From contig NZ_AYMV01000024.1 in the NCBI RefSeq assembly GCF_000633415.1, positions 1 to 61,714 on the forward strand: 61,714 bases of DNA, read 5' to 3'. This DNA is from Leucobacter sp. PH1c (GTDB lineage Bacteria; Actinomycetota; Actinomycetes; Actinomycetales; Microbacteriaceae). The translations under genes were made by a program, and so were the position numbers. This document shows positions 1 to 9,435 of the stretch, piece by piece (positions within the stretch are counted from its first letter, which is position 1; each line of letters begins with the position of its first letter). The notes under the pieces are model-generated. The model was not told the origin of the DNA. It worked only from the letters and a program-made list of their open reading frames with translations, and ran no database searches.

Positions 1-20
1 GATCCGGCACCGCCCGGGTG

Positions 21-1040
21 TTAGGGGTGCTGATCGTCCTCGCCGTGGGATTCTGGCTCGAGCTGCAGGGTGACGTGCTCGGTGTCGAAGTGCTCGTGCA
101 GGCAGGCGCGCAGCTCGTCGAGGATGGCGTGGTAGCCGCGCTCGTTCCAGGCCGTGTCCGAGACGGTCACGTGCGCCGAGAAGGCCGGCACCCCCGAGGT
201 GATCGTCCAGGCGTGCACGTCGTGCACTTCGGAGACCCCCGGCACCGCGAGCATGTGCTCGCGCGCCACATCGATGTCGAGATTCTTCGGGGAGGCCTCG
301 AGGAGCACGTCGACGACGTCGCGGAGGAGACTGATCGCCCGCGGGAAGATGAGCACGGCGATGAGGATCGACGCGATCGGGTCGACCACGTTCCACCCCG
401 TGAGCATGATCACGACGGCGGCGATCACGACGGCGACCGAGCCGAGCAGATCGCCGAGCACCTCGAGGTACGCGCCTCGCACGTTGATGCTCTCCTTCTG
501 CCCCGACTGCAGGATGAGCAGCGACACGAGGTTCGCGATCCCGCCGACAGCCGCGGCGACGAGCATGGGCGTCGACTCGATCTCCACCTCGGAGCCGAAG
601 CGGGAGAGCGCCTGCACGAAGATCACGACGGCGATGACGCCGAGCACGATGCCGTTCACGAGCGCCGCGAGCACCTCGACTCGGAGGTAGCCGAACGTGC
701 GCTTGGAGGTGGCGGGCAGCCCCGCGATGAGGCTCGCGATCAGCGCGATCGTGACGCCCGTCGCGTCGGTGAGCATGTGCCCGGCGTCGGCGAGGAGGGC
801 GAGCGAGTTCGAGACGAGCGCGCCGATCACCTGGATGACGAACACGCTGAGCGTGATCGACAGCACGATGATGAGGCGCTTGCGGTGCTTGCCCGTGGCG
901 GTCGTCGCGCCCTGCAGGCCGTGGTCATGCCCGTGGCCGCCGCCGGCGTCGTCGTGATCGGGCCGCTCGGGGTGCCCGGCGCTGAAATCGGCGTCGCAGT
1001 CGGGGACGCGGGCCTGCTCGTCGCTCATGGTGGTGACCAT
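21..1040 (-). CDS. Cation diffusion facilitator (CzcD/ZitB-type Zn2+/Co2+ exporter)
   Basis: A 339-residue membrane protein that should export Zn2+ or similar divalent cations in exchange for protons. The N-terminus has a His-rich stretch (GGGHGHDHG, about residues 34-42). About six membrane segments follow. The two intramembrane metal-site motifs are visible: HMLTD in LADAGHMLTDATG (helix 2) and D-P-I-A-S (helix 5). The C-terminal ~90 residues form the cytoplasmic domain. The ATG at 1040 lies one base after the copA stop and has GAGGAGAGG five bases upstream, so it is preferred over the second ATG at 1028. It is probably translated from the copZ-copA transcript. CDF assignment is firm; metal preference is inferred. 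Confidence 0.93.
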   Translation of the reverse strand: MVTTMSDEQARVPDCDADFSAGHPERPDHDDAGGGHGHDHGLQGATTATGKHRKRLIIVLSITLSVFVIQVIGALVSNSLALLADAGHMLTDATGVTIALIASLIAGLPATSKRTFGYLRVEVLAALVNGIVLGVIAVVIFVQALSRFGSEVEIESTPMLVAAAVGGIANLVSLLILQSGQKESINVRGAYLEVLGDLLGSVAVVIAAVVIMLTGWNVVDPIASILIAVLIFPRAISLLRDVVDVLLEASPKNLDIDVAREHMLAVPGVSEVHDVHAWTITSGVPAFSAHVTVSDTAWNERGYHAILDELRACLHEHFDTEHVTLQLEPESHGEDDQHP

Positions 1041-1041
1041 A

Positions 1042-3324
1042 TCAACCTCTCCTCGGGATGCTGCGGGCGGGGGTGCCGGTGATGCTGCGGAAGCGGCGCA
1101 GGCGCAGGCTGTTGCCCACCACGAACACGCTCGAAAACGCCATCGCGGCGCCGGCGATCATGGGGTTGAGTAAGCCGAGCGCGGCGAGCGGAATCGCGGC
1201 GACGTTGTAGGCGAACGCCCAGAACAGGTTGCCCTTGATCGTGCCCAGGGTGCGCCGGGAGAGCCGGATCGCGTCGGCAGCGCTCCGGAGATCACCGCGC
1301 ACGAGCGTGATGTCCGCGGCCTCGATCGCGGCGTCCGTGCCCGTGCCCATCGCGAGCCCGAGATCGGCCTGCGCGAGCGCGGCGGCATCGTTCACGCCGT
1401 CGCCGACCATCGCGACCACGCGGCCCTCGGCCTGCAGCTGCTGGACCACGGCGACCTTGTCGCCCGGTAGCACTTCGGCGTGCACCTCGGAGATCCCCAC
1501 GCTCGCGGCCACCTGCTCGGCCACGGTGCGGTTGTCGCCCGTGAGCAGGATCGGGGTGAGGCCGAGCTTCGCCAGCTCGCGGATCGCTTCGGCGCTCGTC
1601 GGCTTCACGGTGTCGGCGACGGCGATGATGCCGCGCGCGGCCCCGTCCCATGCGGCGAAGACCACTGTGTGCCCGGTGCCCTCGAGCCGCTCGCGCTCGG
1701 CGAGCAGTTCGGGTCCGGGAGCGACCCCCCAGTCGGCGAGCAGTGCGGCGCGGCCGACGATCACGGGGGTGCCGTCGACGGATCCGGTGACGCCGTGCCC
1801 CGCGGTGTTGCGGAACTCGGTGACCTCGGGGAGCGCGCCCACCTCGGCCGTCGCACCGCGGGCGATGGCCTGGGCGATGGGGTGCTCGGAGGCCGATTCG
1901 ACCGCACCCACGCGGCGGAGCAGCTCGGCGCGATCGGTGCCCGCGGCGGGAACCGCCTCGGCGAGCGCCATGCGGCCGCTCGTGACCGTTCCGGTCTTGT
2001 CGAGCAGGATCGTGTCCACGCGGCGGGTGGACTCCAGGATCTCGGGCCCCTTGATGAGGATCCCGAGCTGGGCGCCGCGCCCCGTGCCGACGAGCAGCGC
2101 CGTGGGCGTCGCGAGGCCGAGCGCGCACGGGCAGGCGATGATGAGCACGGCGACGGCCGCGGTGAACGCGCTCGCGGCCCCGTGGCCGAGCGCGAGCCAG
2201 GTGATGAGCGTGCCGAGCGCGATGAGGATCACGATGGGCACGAAGATCCCGGAGACCCGGTCCGCGAGGCGCTGCACCTCGGCCTTGCCGGACTGCGCGT
2301 CCTCGACCATCTGCGCCATCTGCGCGAGCTGCGTGTCCGCGCCGACGCGGGTGGCGCGCACGACGATGCGGCCGCTCGTGGAGACGGTGCCTCCCGTGAC
2401 GGGGTCGCCCGCGGTGGCCTCGACGGGAACGGATTCGCCCGTGAGGAGCGAGGCATCGATCGCGGTCGCGCCCTCGGTGATCACGCCGTCGGTCGCGAGC
2501 TTCTCTCCGGGGCGCACCACGAAGTGGTCGCCCACCCGGAGCTCCTCGACCGGGATCCGGGTCTCCGCGCCGTCGCGCAGCACGGCGACGTCCTTCGCGC
2601 CGAGTTCGAGCAGCGCACGCAGCGCCGACCCCGCCTGCCGCTTCGAGCGCTTCTCGAAGTAGCGGCCGGCGAGGAGGAACATGGTGACACCCGCGGCGAC
2701 CTCCAGGTAGATGTTCCCGGCGCCGTCGTGCGGGCTGATCGTCAGCTCGAAGGCGTGGGTCATGCCCCGCTCGCCCGCGGTGCCGAGGAAGAGCGCGTAC
2801 AGCGACCAGAGGAACGCGGCGAGCGTGCCCACCGACACGAGCGTGTCCATCGTTGCTGCGCCGTGCCGGAGGTTGATCCAGGCCGCGCGGTGGAAGGGCC
2901 AGGCCGCCCACACGATGACGGGCGCCGTGAGGGTCAGCACGGCCCACTGCCAGTAGTCGAACTGGAGCGCCGGGATCATCGAGATGAGGATCACGGGGAC
3001 CGAGAGCCAGATCGAGCCGATGAGGCGCTGGCGCAGGCTCGTGAGCTCGGGATCCCGTGCCTCGTCCTGCTCCGCGCCCGCCGTCGGTGCGGCGCCGCGC
3101 GCCGCGAGGGGCGGCGGGATCTCGGCGGAGTAGCCGGTCTTCTCGATCTCGGCGATCAGGAGCTGCGGGTCATACCCCTCGGGGGTCTGCACGCGCGCCT
3201 TCTCGGTCGCGTAGTTGACGGTCGCCTCGACGCCGTCGAGGCGGTTGAGTTTGCGCTCGATGCGGTTCGCGCATGAGGCGCAGGTCATCCCGCCGATCTC
3301 GAGTTCATAGCTGGTCGTGCTCAC
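1042..3324 (-). CDS. copA: Copper-translocating P1B-type ATPase
   Basis: Exports Cu+ across the membrane using ATP. From the chosen start it is about 760 residues, usual for CopA with one metal-binding domain. It has an N-terminal HMA domain with GMTCASC, eight predicted membrane helices, the intramembrane CPC motif in [11 protein letters not shown], the phosphorylation site DKTGT, the SEHP motif of the nucleotide-binding domain and the hinge GDGVNDA. The frame extends upstream to 3402, but the GTG at 3324 has GGAAGGAG eleven bases upstream and starts directly before the HMA domain, so it is chosen. It lies downstream of copZ and one base ahead of the CDF gene, forming a metal-efflux operon. 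Confidence 0.95.
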   Translation of the reverse strand: MSTTSYELEIGGMTCASCANRIERKLNRLDGVEATVNYATEKARVQTPEGYDPQLLIAEIEKTGYSAEIPPPLAARGAAPTAGAEQDEARDPELTSLRQRLIGSIWLSVPVILISMIPALQFDYWQWAVLTLTAPVIVWAAWPFHRAAWINLRHGAATMDTLVSVGTLAAFLWSLYALFLGTAGERGMTHAFELTISPHDGAGNIYLEVAAGVTMFLLAGRYFEKRSKRQAGSALRALLELGAKDVAVLRDGAETRIPVEELRVGDHFVVRPGEKLATDGVITEGATAIDASLLTGESVPVEATAGDPVTGGTVSTSGRIVVRATRVGADTQLAQMAQMVEDAQSGKAEVQRLADRVSGIFVPIVILIALGTLITWLALGHGAASAFTAAVAVLIIACPCALGLATPTALLVGTGRGAQLGILIKGPEILESTRRVDTILLDKTGTVTSGRMALAEAVPAAGTDRAELLRRVGAVESASEHPIAQAIARGATAEVGALPEVTEFRNTAGHGVTGSVDGTPVIVGRAALLADWGVAPGPELLAERERLEGTGHTVVFAAWDGAARGIIAVADTVKPTSAEAIRELAKLGLTPILLTGDNRTVAEQVAASVGISEVHAEVLPGDKVAVVQQLQAEGRVVAMVGDGVNDAAALAQADLGLAMGTGTDAAIEAADITLVRGDLRSAADAIRLSRRTLGTIKGNLFWAFAYNVAAIPLAALGLLNPMIAGAAMAFSSVFVVGNSLRLRRFRSITGTPARSIPRRG

Positions 3325-3477
3325 GTGCCGACTGCTCCTTCCGTGCGGTGTTGCGGATCCTGCTGCCCGCTTGGCGTCTCGCGCCTCTCGCCTCATCCGC
3401 ACACAGTGCCCCCGATTCTGGGATGGGGCAGTGGCTGGGTGAGGGCCCGGGCGGGGGAGCGGGGAGGGGGGAGGGGG

Positions 3478-3696
3478 TTAGGCGCGGGCGGCCGAGTAGC
3501 CGGCCTCGGTGACGGCGGCCTCGATCGCCGCGTCCGTGACGGTGCCGTCGGTCTCGACGCTCAGCGCGCCCGTCTTCGAGCTGACCTCGACGCCCGTGAC
3601 GCCCGCAATGGCCTCGACCTCCTCGCGAACGGACATCTCGCAGTGGCCGCAGGTCATGCCGGTGACGGTGAACTGGGCGGTGGTGCTGGTGCTCAT
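3478..3696 (-). CDS. copZ: Copper chaperone, heavy-metal-associated domain protein
   Basis: A 72-residue single-domain HMA protein with the metal-binding motif GMTCGHC near residues 13-19 and the usual beta-alpha-beta-beta-alpha-beta length. It should carry Cu+ in the cytosol to the HMA domain of the CopA encoded 153 bases downstream. The ATG has GAGGAG about eight bases upstream. It is the first gene of the metal-efflux operon, and a CsoR-type operator lies 35 bases upstream of its start. The copZ-copA gap contains a weak inverted repeat (TGCCCC at 3407-3412, GGGGCA at 3425-3430) that might modulate readthrough; I do not rely on it. Confidence 0.93.
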   Translation of the reverse strand: MSTSTTAQFTVTGMTCGHCEMSVREEVEAIAGVTGVEVSSKTGALSVETDGTVTDAAIEAAVTEAGYSAARA

Positions 3697-3731
3697 GGGG
3701 AACTCCTCGGGGTTGGTGACATCCCGAGACT

Positions 3732-3748
3732 ATACCCCCCTAGGGTAT
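3732..3748. promoter_or_regulatory. Putative CsoR operator upstream of copZ
   Basis: The sequence ATACCCccctaGGGTAT is an inverted repeat with 6-bp arms and a 5-bp centre. It resembles the G/C-tract operators bound by apo-CsoR in actinobacteria and firmicutes. On the minus strand it contains a -10-like TACCCT, so binding would block copZ transcription until Cu+ is present. No csoR gene is in the window. Confidence 0.72.
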
Positions 3749-3813
3749 CGCGCAAGCGTACGTAGCGGGTCGTCCTCGGTTCTTGGCTTTCCGGTTCGGG
3801 CTACGCTCGAAGC

Positions 3814-5118
3814 ATGAATGCTGCAGGTCGAGCACCACAACTCCGTGTGGGCTTCGTGATGCTTCACACCTCGCCTCTTGACGACGCAGGCACAAAGGAT
3901 GCTGGTGGCATGAATGTCGTCGTGCTGGCTCAGGCCCGGGCGCTCGCACACGCCGGTCACGCGATCAGAATCTTCACACGGCGGGCTGATCCGAGTGTCG
4001 CGGCGAGAGTCACCCTCTCGCCCGGACTCGATGTGATCCATCTTGATGCGGGGCCCGCGCGGCTGCTTGCGAAGTCGGAACACGAACGTGTGATGACGGA
4101 ATTTAGCGAGCGCCTCTCGGCTGAGCTTGCCGACGACCCGGTAGACGTGCTTCACGCGGAGCATTGGTTCTCTGGGATTGCGGCTCTCCCTGTGGCTCGG
4201 CGGTGGGGCATTCCGCTCGTGCAGACATTCCATTCAATTGCCGTTCCGGAGGGCTCGGGGGAGCCGGGCGAGCGGCCAGAGTCACCGGGCCGTCTCGCGG
4301 GTGAGCGGCGTCTCGCGCGCGAGGCAGATGTGCTCATCGCAGTCAGTGCAGCTGAGCGGGGGACGATACTCACGGATTTGGGAGGTGCGCCGGATCGGGT
4401 GCGCGTGGTGGAGCTTGGCGTCGACGCCGAGCTGTTTCGTCCGCGTCGCCCGGAAGAGCGCTTCGACGAGGCTGAAGCGCTCGCGCGCGGTGGTCGAGCC
4501 GAGGTGATCATGGTCGGGCGCCTGCACCCGCTCAAGGCATTTGGCCTTGCACTGGACGCGCTCGCTGTGATTCCCGAGGCCAGGCGTCCGATGCTGAGGA
4601 TCATCGGCGCTCCGCCACCCGACGGGGGCGCGTATGCGCGCGGATTGCGTGATCAGGCCGCGCGCCTCGGGGTGCGTGATCGAGTGAGATTTGAGGGTGC
4701 TCTGTCGCGCGCGGAGCTCGCCGCCCGTATTCGAGGTGCAACGCTGATGCTCGTACCGTCTCATGCCGAGACGTTTGGTCTTGTGGCGCTTGAAGCCGCG
4801 GCCTCAGGCGTGCCGGTAGTCGCCCGTGCGGCCGGGGGGCTCCGTGAAGCGGTTCACGATGGCAAGACCGGAGTACTCGTGACCGGCGATGATCCACAGG
4901 TGTGGGCCGCGGCAGTGCTGTCGCTACTCGACGACCCGGTCCTTCTGGCGGCTCTGGGCCAGGCGGCTCGGGAGCACGCGCTCGGAAAGAGCTGGGGGGC
5001 GTCTGCGGCGGGCCTGCTGGCCGAGTATCGAGCGGTGCTCGAGCGGCGGAGCGGTGTGGGCGCGCAGGCAACCGTTGCGGGGCTCTACCGTGAGACGAGC
5101 GTCGTCTCGAACGAGTAG
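3814..5118 (+). CDS. GT4 glycosyltransferase, MshA-like
   Basis: A 434-residue two-domain GT-B glycosyltransferase. The N-terminal HTSPLDDAGTKDAGGMNVVV segment (residues 18-37) closely matches the start of MshA, which joins UDP-GlcNAc to 1L-myo-inositol-1-phosphate in mycothiol synthesis. The C-terminal nucleotide-sugar site shows the family E-x7-E pattern, in HAETFGLVALEAA. No strong Shine-Dalgarno is present; TACGCT at 3802-3807 lies 6 bases before the ATG, so a leaderless transcript is plausible. Its 3' end overlaps the convergent iolR by 34 bases. It looks less GC-biased at third positions than its neighbours. Other GT4 enzymes acting on lipids or capsule cannot be excluded. Confidence 0.75.
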   Translation: MNAAGRAPQLRVGFVMLHTSPLDDAGTKDAGGMNVVVLAQARALAHAGHAIRIFTRRADPSVAARVTLSPGLDVIHLDAGPARLLAKSEHERVMTEFSERLSAELADDPVDVLHAEHWFSGIAALPVARRWGIPLVQTFHSIAVPEGSGEPGERPESPGRLAGERRLAREADVLIAVSAAERGTILTDLGGAPDRVRVVELGVDAELFRPRRPEERFDEAEALARGGRAEVIMVGRLHPLKAFGLALDALAVIPEARRPMLRIIGAPPPDGGAYARGLRDQAARLGVRDRVRFEGALSRAELAARIRGATLMLVPSHAETFGLVALEAAASGVPVVARAAGGLREAVHDGKTGVLVTGDDPQVWAAAVLSLLDDPVLLAALGQAAREHALGKSWGASAAGLLAEYRAVLERRSGVGAQATVAGLYRETSVVSNE

Positions 5119-5843
5119 AGGTCTGGGCGGTAGCAGTGGTGTCCGGCTTCGACCACCCTGCCGCCCTGGTCGAACGCCACGCGATCCATGGTGAGGAGCG
5201 GTCCGCCCTTCGGCACGTCGAGCAATTCGTGCTCATCGCCTTGGGCTCGCCTCGCGCCGATAGTCTGGTTCGCCACCTTGATCGTGATGCCGCGCGCCCG
5301 GAGGATCTCGTACAGCCCGTGCTCGGTGAGTGCCTCGGCGGTGATGTCCGAGAACTCCGGAGGGAGCAGGTTCTCGAGAATCGCAACCGGCGCACTGTCG
5401 GTGCCGCGCAGGCGCCGGATTCTGGTGATCTCGGCACCGAGCGGAACCCGCAACAGCTGTGCGGTCTCGTCGTCGGCGGGAATGTGCTCGAGCGAGAGGA
5501 CGCGAGTGGTGGGGGTGTGCCCCACCCTGGTGAGGTCTTCGTGCAGACTCGTGAGCTCGACGGGGCGGCTCACGCGCGCCTGCACCACCTGAGTGCCGAT
5601 GCCGCGGCGACGCACGAGCAGCCCCTTGTCGACAAGCTCCTGGATTGCGCGGCGCACGGTTGGGCGAGAGAGCGAGAGGCGCTCGCCGATCGCGATCTCG
5701 TTCTCAAGCCGGGCCCCCGCCGGAATGGTGCCCTCGCGGATGGCGCGTTCGAGGCGGGAGGAGATCTGGAAGTACAGGGGCACCGGGCCCGAGCGGTCGA
5801 GGTCGGCGAAGACCTCGTCGGGCCAGACGGCGTCGGTGCTCAT
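5085..5843 (-). CDS. iolR: GntR/HutC-family regulator of inositol catabolism
   Basis: A 252-residue regulator: an N-terminal winged helix-turn-helix (ARLENEIAIGERLSLSRPTV and on, residues ~40-85) followed by a C-terminal UTRA ligand-binding domain. It is divergent from iolC, as iolR is in the Corynebacterium glutamicum iol1 cluster. The ATG has GAGGAG seven bases upstream. An operator-like palindrome directly downstream of its own -10 (5891-5902) suggests autorepression. The likely effector is an inositol breakdown intermediate; that is inference. The last 34 bases overlap the end of the convergent glycosyltransferase gene. Confidence 0.85.
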   Translation of the reverse strand: MSTDAVWPDEVFADLDRSGPVPLYFQISSRLERAIREGTIPAGARLENEIAIGERLSLSRPTVRRAIQELVDKGLLVRRRGIGTQVVQARVSRPVELTSLHEDLTRVGHTPTTRVLSLEHIPADDETAQLLRVPLGAEITRIRRLRGTDSAPVAILENLLPPEFSDITAEALTEHGLYEILRARGITIKVANQTIGARRAQGDEHELLDVPKGGPLLTMDRVAFDQGGRVVEAGHHCYRPDLYSFETTLVSR

Positions 5844-5890
5844 GGGTTCTCCTCGCGGGTTGGCTGAGTATCAACGACCACGATGTCGTT

Positions 5891-5902
5891 ATGTACGGAC
5901 AA
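5891..5902. promoter_or_regulatory. IolR-like operator A (iolR promoter)
   Basis: ATGT-ACGG-ACAA, an inverted repeat of the WTGT-N4-ACAW type. On the minus strand it follows a TAATAT -10 box (5902-5907), so a bound repressor would cover the iolR start point. It matches site B in arms but is a weaker fit to the core (TGTCCGTACA). Confidence 0.55.
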
Positions 5903-5949
5903 TATTACCCCGGGGTGCCCAGGTCTGGCGTTGCGCATCATTCGTGCTA

Positions 5950-5961
5950 TTGTTAGGACAA
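5950..5961. promoter_or_regulatory. IolR-like operator B (iolC promoter)
   Basis: TTGT-TAGG-ACAA. The outer four bases on each side are perfectly symmetric, and the reverse strand reads TGTCCTAACA, which fits the C. glutamicum IolR consensus KGWCHTRACA as I recall it. It overlaps a -10-like TATTGT (5948-5953), so it should control the iolC-J-A-B-D operon. Confidence 0.7.
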
Positions 5962-6010
5962 ATGCAGCGACGCGTTCGATGTCGCTACTGACGGGAAGAG
6001 GCGGTATCGA

Positions 6011-6967
6011 ATGTCGGAGGCACGGCGTCCGGATGACGTACTGGTAATGGGGCGGCTCGGCGTCGACATTTACCCGCTACAGAGTGGTGTCACGCTCGAA
6101 GAGGTGAGCAGCTTTGGCAAGTACCTTGGCGGCAGCGCCGCAAACGTTGCGGTCGCCGCAGCACGCTACGGCCGCGCGAGCGCACTCATCTCACGGGTCG
6201 GGAATGACCCGTTCGGGCGCTACCTGCTCGCGGAGCTCGCCAGGCTGGGGGTCGATCCCCGCGAGGTGCGCGTGGATCCGCAGTACCTCACTCCCCTCAC
6301 GTTCTGTGAGATCTTCCCGCCAGACGACTTCCCGCTCTACTTCTACCGCGAGCCCAAGGCTCCGGATCTCGAGATTACGGCGGGCGACCTCGACGCTGAG
6401 GCGATCAGCGCGGCGCGCATCCTGTGGCTCACGGTCACCGGGTTCAGCCAGGAGCCGAGTCGCGCCGCACACCACGCCGCGCTCGCCGCGCGCGGGCGTC
6501 GCACGCACACGATTCTCGACCTCGACTACCGGCCGATGTTCTGGGACGACCCGGCCGAGGCGAGCACCCAGGTGGGGCGTGCGCTCGACCACGTCTCGGT
6601 CGCCGTCGGCAACCGCGAGGAGTGCGAAGTGGCGGTCGGTGAGACCGACCCGGACCGGGCCGCCGATGCGCTGCTCGAGCGCGGTGTCGAGCTCGCGGTC
6701 GTGAAGCAGGGGCCCAAGGGCGTGCTCGCGAAGACCCGCGCTGAACGGGTCGAGGTAGCCCCCCACTTCGTCGACGTCGTCAACGGGCTCGGCTCGGGCG
6801 ACGCGTTCGGCGGCGCACTGTGCCACGGGCTGCTCGAGGGCTGGGACCTCGAACGCATCTTCCGCTTCGCCAACGTCGCCGGAGCGATCGTCGCCACTCG
6901 CCTGGAGTGCTCGACGGCGATGCCGGACGCGGCGGAGGTCAACGACATCCTCGCTCAGGGAGCCTGA
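6011..6967 (+). CDS. iolC: 5-dehydro-2-deoxygluconokinase
   Basis: A 318-residue PfkB/ribokinase-fold kinase that phosphorylates 5-dehydro-2-deoxy-D-gluconate (DKG) to DKGP with ATP. The N-terminal PfkB signature is in GGSAANVAVAAARYG (residues ~38-52). The C-terminal signature, with the anion hole and catalytic Asp, is NGLGSGDAFGG (~256-266). The ATG is preceded by GAAGAGG. It is the first gene of the main iol operon, with the next gene starting one base after its stop, and is divergent from iolR. The assignment rests on family motifs plus exact placement in an iolC-J-A-B-D order. Confidence 0.92.
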   Translation: MSEARRPDDVLVMGRLGVDIYPLQSGVTLEEVSSFGKYLGGSAANVAVAAARYGRASALISRVGNDPFGRYLLAELARLGVDPREVRVDPQYLTPLTFCEIFPPDDFPLYFYREPKAPDLEITAGDLDAEAISAARILWLTVTGFSQEPSRAAHHAALAARGRRTHTILDLDYRPMFWDDPAEASTQVGRALDHVSVAVGNREECEVAVGETDPDRAADALLERGVELAVVKQGPKGVLAKTRAERVEVAPHFVDVVNGLGSGDAFGGALCHGLLEGWDLERIFRFANVAGAIVATRLECSTAMPDAAEVNDILAQGA

Positions 6968-6968
6968 C

Positions 6969-7853
6969 ATGACACTTGATTTCGACCGCCTGCGCGAGCT
7001 TCGCGCGACCGATCCGGCCGGGGTGTCGCGTGCGCTCGCCGACCGCCGCCGCCGCGACGTGATTCGGGGCGACGGGCGCCTGTTCATCATCGCCGCCGAC
7101 CACCCAGCCCGTGGTGCGATCGCTGTGGGACAGAACCCGACGGCCATGGCAAACCGCTACGACCTGCTTGAGCGCATGGCCCTCGCGCTTTCGCGCCCTG
7201 GCGTCGACGGTGTGCTCGGCACCCCTGACATTGTCGACGACCTCGCGGCGCTCGGCCTGCTCGACGACAAGATCATCGTCGGATCGATGAACCGCGGCGG
7301 ACTGCGTGGGGCCTCGTTCGAGCTCGACGACCGCTACACGGCGTACGACGTGCCTGCGATGGTGCGGCAGGGCATCGACTTCGCGAAGACCCTGATCCGA
7401 GTGGATCTTCAGGACGATGGCACCGCGGCGACCCTCGAAGCGACCGCCCGCGCAGTCGACCAGGCCGCCGCCGCAGGCCTCCCGATCATGCTTGAGCCGT
7501 TCATGAGCGCGCGCGTAGGGGGCAAGGTCAGCAACGATCTCTCGGCGAACGCAGTGATCCTGTCGACCGCGATCGCCTCCGGGCTTGGCAACTCGAGCGC
7601 GCACACGTGGATGAAACTGCCGGTGGTGCCAGAGATGGAGCGCGTCATGGAGGCGACCACAATGCCGACCCTGCTGCTCGGTGGCGACAACGGCGACGCC
7701 CCCGATGTCATGTACGCCGCGTGGGAGCGCGCCCTTGCGCTGCCCGGGGTGCGCGGCCTCACGGTGGGCCGCACCCTGCTGTACCCGAGCGACGGCGATG
7801 TCGCCGCGGCCGTCGACACGGCCGCGCGTCTCGTGCACCGCGATCTCCCATAA
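6969..7853 (+). CDS. DKGP aldolase-type protein, class I (beta/alpha)8 barrel (IolJ-like)
   Basis: A 294-residue protein of the DeoC/LacD-like aldolase superfamily, resembling the uncharacterised Cgl0159-type proteins found between iolC and iolA in corynebacterial inositol clusters. The likely role is cleavage of 2-deoxy-5-keto-gluconate-6-phosphate to malonate semialdehyde and dihydroxyacetone phosphate, because no separate Fba-type IolJ is present in the operon. Visible features are the barrel strands FIIAADHPARG (~residues 37-47), KTLIRVDLQDDG with a candidate Schiff-base Lys, and GLTVGRTLLYP near the C-terminus. The start is one base beyond the iolC stop. Reaction is inferred from context. 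Confidence 0.75.
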   Translation: MTLDFDRLRELRATDPAGVSRALADRRRRDVIRGDGRLFIIAADHPARGAIAVGQNPTAMANRYDLLERMALALSRPGVDGVLGTPDIVDDLAALGLLDDKIIVGSMNRGGLRGASFELDDRYTAYDVPAMVRQGIDFAKTLIRVDLQDDGTAATLEATARAVDQAAAAGLPIMLEPFMSARVGGKVSNDLSANAVILSTAIASGLGNSSAHTWMKLPVVPEMERVMEATTMPTLLLGGDNGDAPDVMYAAWERALALPGVRGLTVGRTLLYPSDGDVAAAVDTAARLVHRDLP

Positions 7854-7890
7854 GCCCCACCGCCGTACCGACACGCACGAAGAGGACCCC

Positions 7891-9405
7891 ATGAGCACTG
7901 ACACTCTCCCCGTCATCCCCCACTGGATCGACGGCGCACGGACTGAGTCGACCAGCGGCCGCACGGCCCCGGTGTATAACCCGGCGACGGGCGAGCTGCG
8001 CGCGCACGTCGCGCTCGCGAGTGCCGAGGAGATCGCCGCGGCGATCGCCTCGGCCCAGCGAGGCTTCGAAACCTGGAGCGCGTTCTCGATTGCGAAGCGT
8101 CAGACGGTCATCTTCGCGTTCCGTGAGCTGCTGAATGCGCGCAAGGGCGAACTCGCCGACATCATCACCGCAGAGCACGGCAAGGTGCGTTCTGACGCGC
8201 TGGGCGAGATCCTGCGCGGCCAGGAGGTGGTGGAGCTCGCGACCGGGTTCCCGCACCTGATCAAGGGCGCCTTCTCGGAGAACGCCTCGACCGGGATTGA
8301 CGTCTACTCGATCAAGCAGCCAATCGGCGTCGCCGGGATCATCTCCCCGTTCAACTTCCCCGCGATGGTGCCGATGTGGTTCTTCCCCATCGCCATCGCC
8401 GCCGGGAATGCGGTCATCGTCAAGCCGAGCGAGAAGGACCCGTCTGCCGCGCTCTGGCTCGCCGAGCTGTGGGCTGAGGCAGGTCTCCCCGCCGGCGTCT
8501 TCACCGTGCTCAACGGCGATAAGCTCGCCGTTGACGGGCTGCTCACCGATCCCGTCGTGCAGTCGATCTCATTCGTCGGCTCAACTCCGATTGCGCAGTA
8601 CATCTACGAAACCGCGTCACAGCACGGCAAGCGCGTGCAGGCCCTCGGCGGCGCGAAGAACCACATGCTCGTGCTGCCGGACGCGGACCTCGACCTCGTC
8701 GCGGACCAGGCGATCAATGCCGGATACGGCGCCGCCGGTGAGCGCTGCATGGCGATCTCCGTGGTGCTCGCAGTCGAACCCGTGGCCGATGAGCTGATCG
8801 TGAAGATCCAGGAGCGCATCGCGCGGCTGAAGATCGGCAACGGTGCCGCCGCGCCCGAGCCAGACATGGGTCCCCTCATCACCGCCGCGCACCGTGAGAA
8901 GGTGTCCTCATACGTCGACATCGCGGAGGCGGACGGGGCGACGATCGTGGTCGACGGCCGTGACTTCCTTGTCGACGGCGCCGAGGACGGCTTCTTCTTC
9001 GGGCCCACGCTGATCGACCGGATCCCCACCACCTCGCGCGCGTACACCGAGGAGATCTTCGGGCCCGTGCTCGAGATCGTCCGCGTCGCCTCCTTCGACG
9101 AGGGCGTCGCCCTCATCAACTCCGGCCAGTTCGGCAACGGCACCGCGATCTTCACCAACGACGGCGGGGCGGCCCGTCGCTTCCAGCACGAGATCCAGGT
9201 CGGCATGATCGGCATCAACGTGCCGATCCCAGTTCCCGTCGCGTACCACTCCTTCGGCGGCTGGAAGGCCTCGCTGTTCGGTGACGCGAAGGCGTATGGC
9301 GTGCACGGCTTCGAGTTCTTCACCCGCGAGAAGGCGATCACCAGCCGCTGGCTCGACCCGGCGACGCACGGGGGAATTAACCTCGGCTTCCCGCAGAACG
9401 ACTAG
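7891..9405 (+). CDS. iolA: CoA-acylating methylmalonate/malonate-semialdehyde dehydrogenase
   Basis: About 504 residues of the aldehyde dehydrogenase superfamily, MmsA/IolA branch. It converts malonate semialdehyde with CoA and NAD+ to acetyl-CoA and CO2, the last step of inositol breakdown. The nucleotide-binding segment is NAVIVKPSEKDPSAA, and the catalytic cysteine lies in GAAGERCMAISVV. The family start (MSTDTLPVIPHWIDG) falls at the ATG at 7891, preceded by GAAGAGG; a longer upstream frame overlaps the previous gene and is rejected. It is the third gene of the operon, 37 bases after the aldolase gene. Confidence 0.94.
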   Translation: MSTDTLPVIPHWIDGARTESTSGRTAPVYNPATGELRAHVALASAEEIAAAIASAQRGFETWSAFSIAKRQTVIFAFRELLNARKGELADIITAEHGKVRSDALGEILRGQEVVELATGFPHLIKGAFSENASTGIDVYSIKQPIGVAGIISPFNFPAMVPMWFFPIAIAAGNAVIVKPSEKDPSAALWLAELWAEAGLPAGVFTVLNGDKLAVDGLLTDPVVQSISFVGSTPIAQYIYETASQHGKRVQALGGAKNHMLVLPDADLDLVADQAINAGYGAAGERCMAISVVLAVEPVADELIVKIQERIARLKIGNGAAAPEPDMGPLITAAHREKVSSYVDIAEADGATIVVDGRDFLVDGAEDGFFFGPTLIDRIPTTSRAYTEEIFGPVLEIVRVASFDEGVALINSGQFGNGTAIFTNDGGAARRFQHEIQVGMIGINVPIPVPVAYHSFGGWKASLFGDAKAYGVHGFEFFTREKAITSRWLDPATHGGINLGFPQND

Positions 9406-9435
9406 TACGACACCGGACGACAGAGGATGGGTACC

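Noticed and set aside
3407-3430. TGCCCC/GGGGCA inverted repeat between copZ and copA as a terminator
   Set aside because: Only six pairs with a 12-base loop and no U-tract; copA is probably still co-transcribed.
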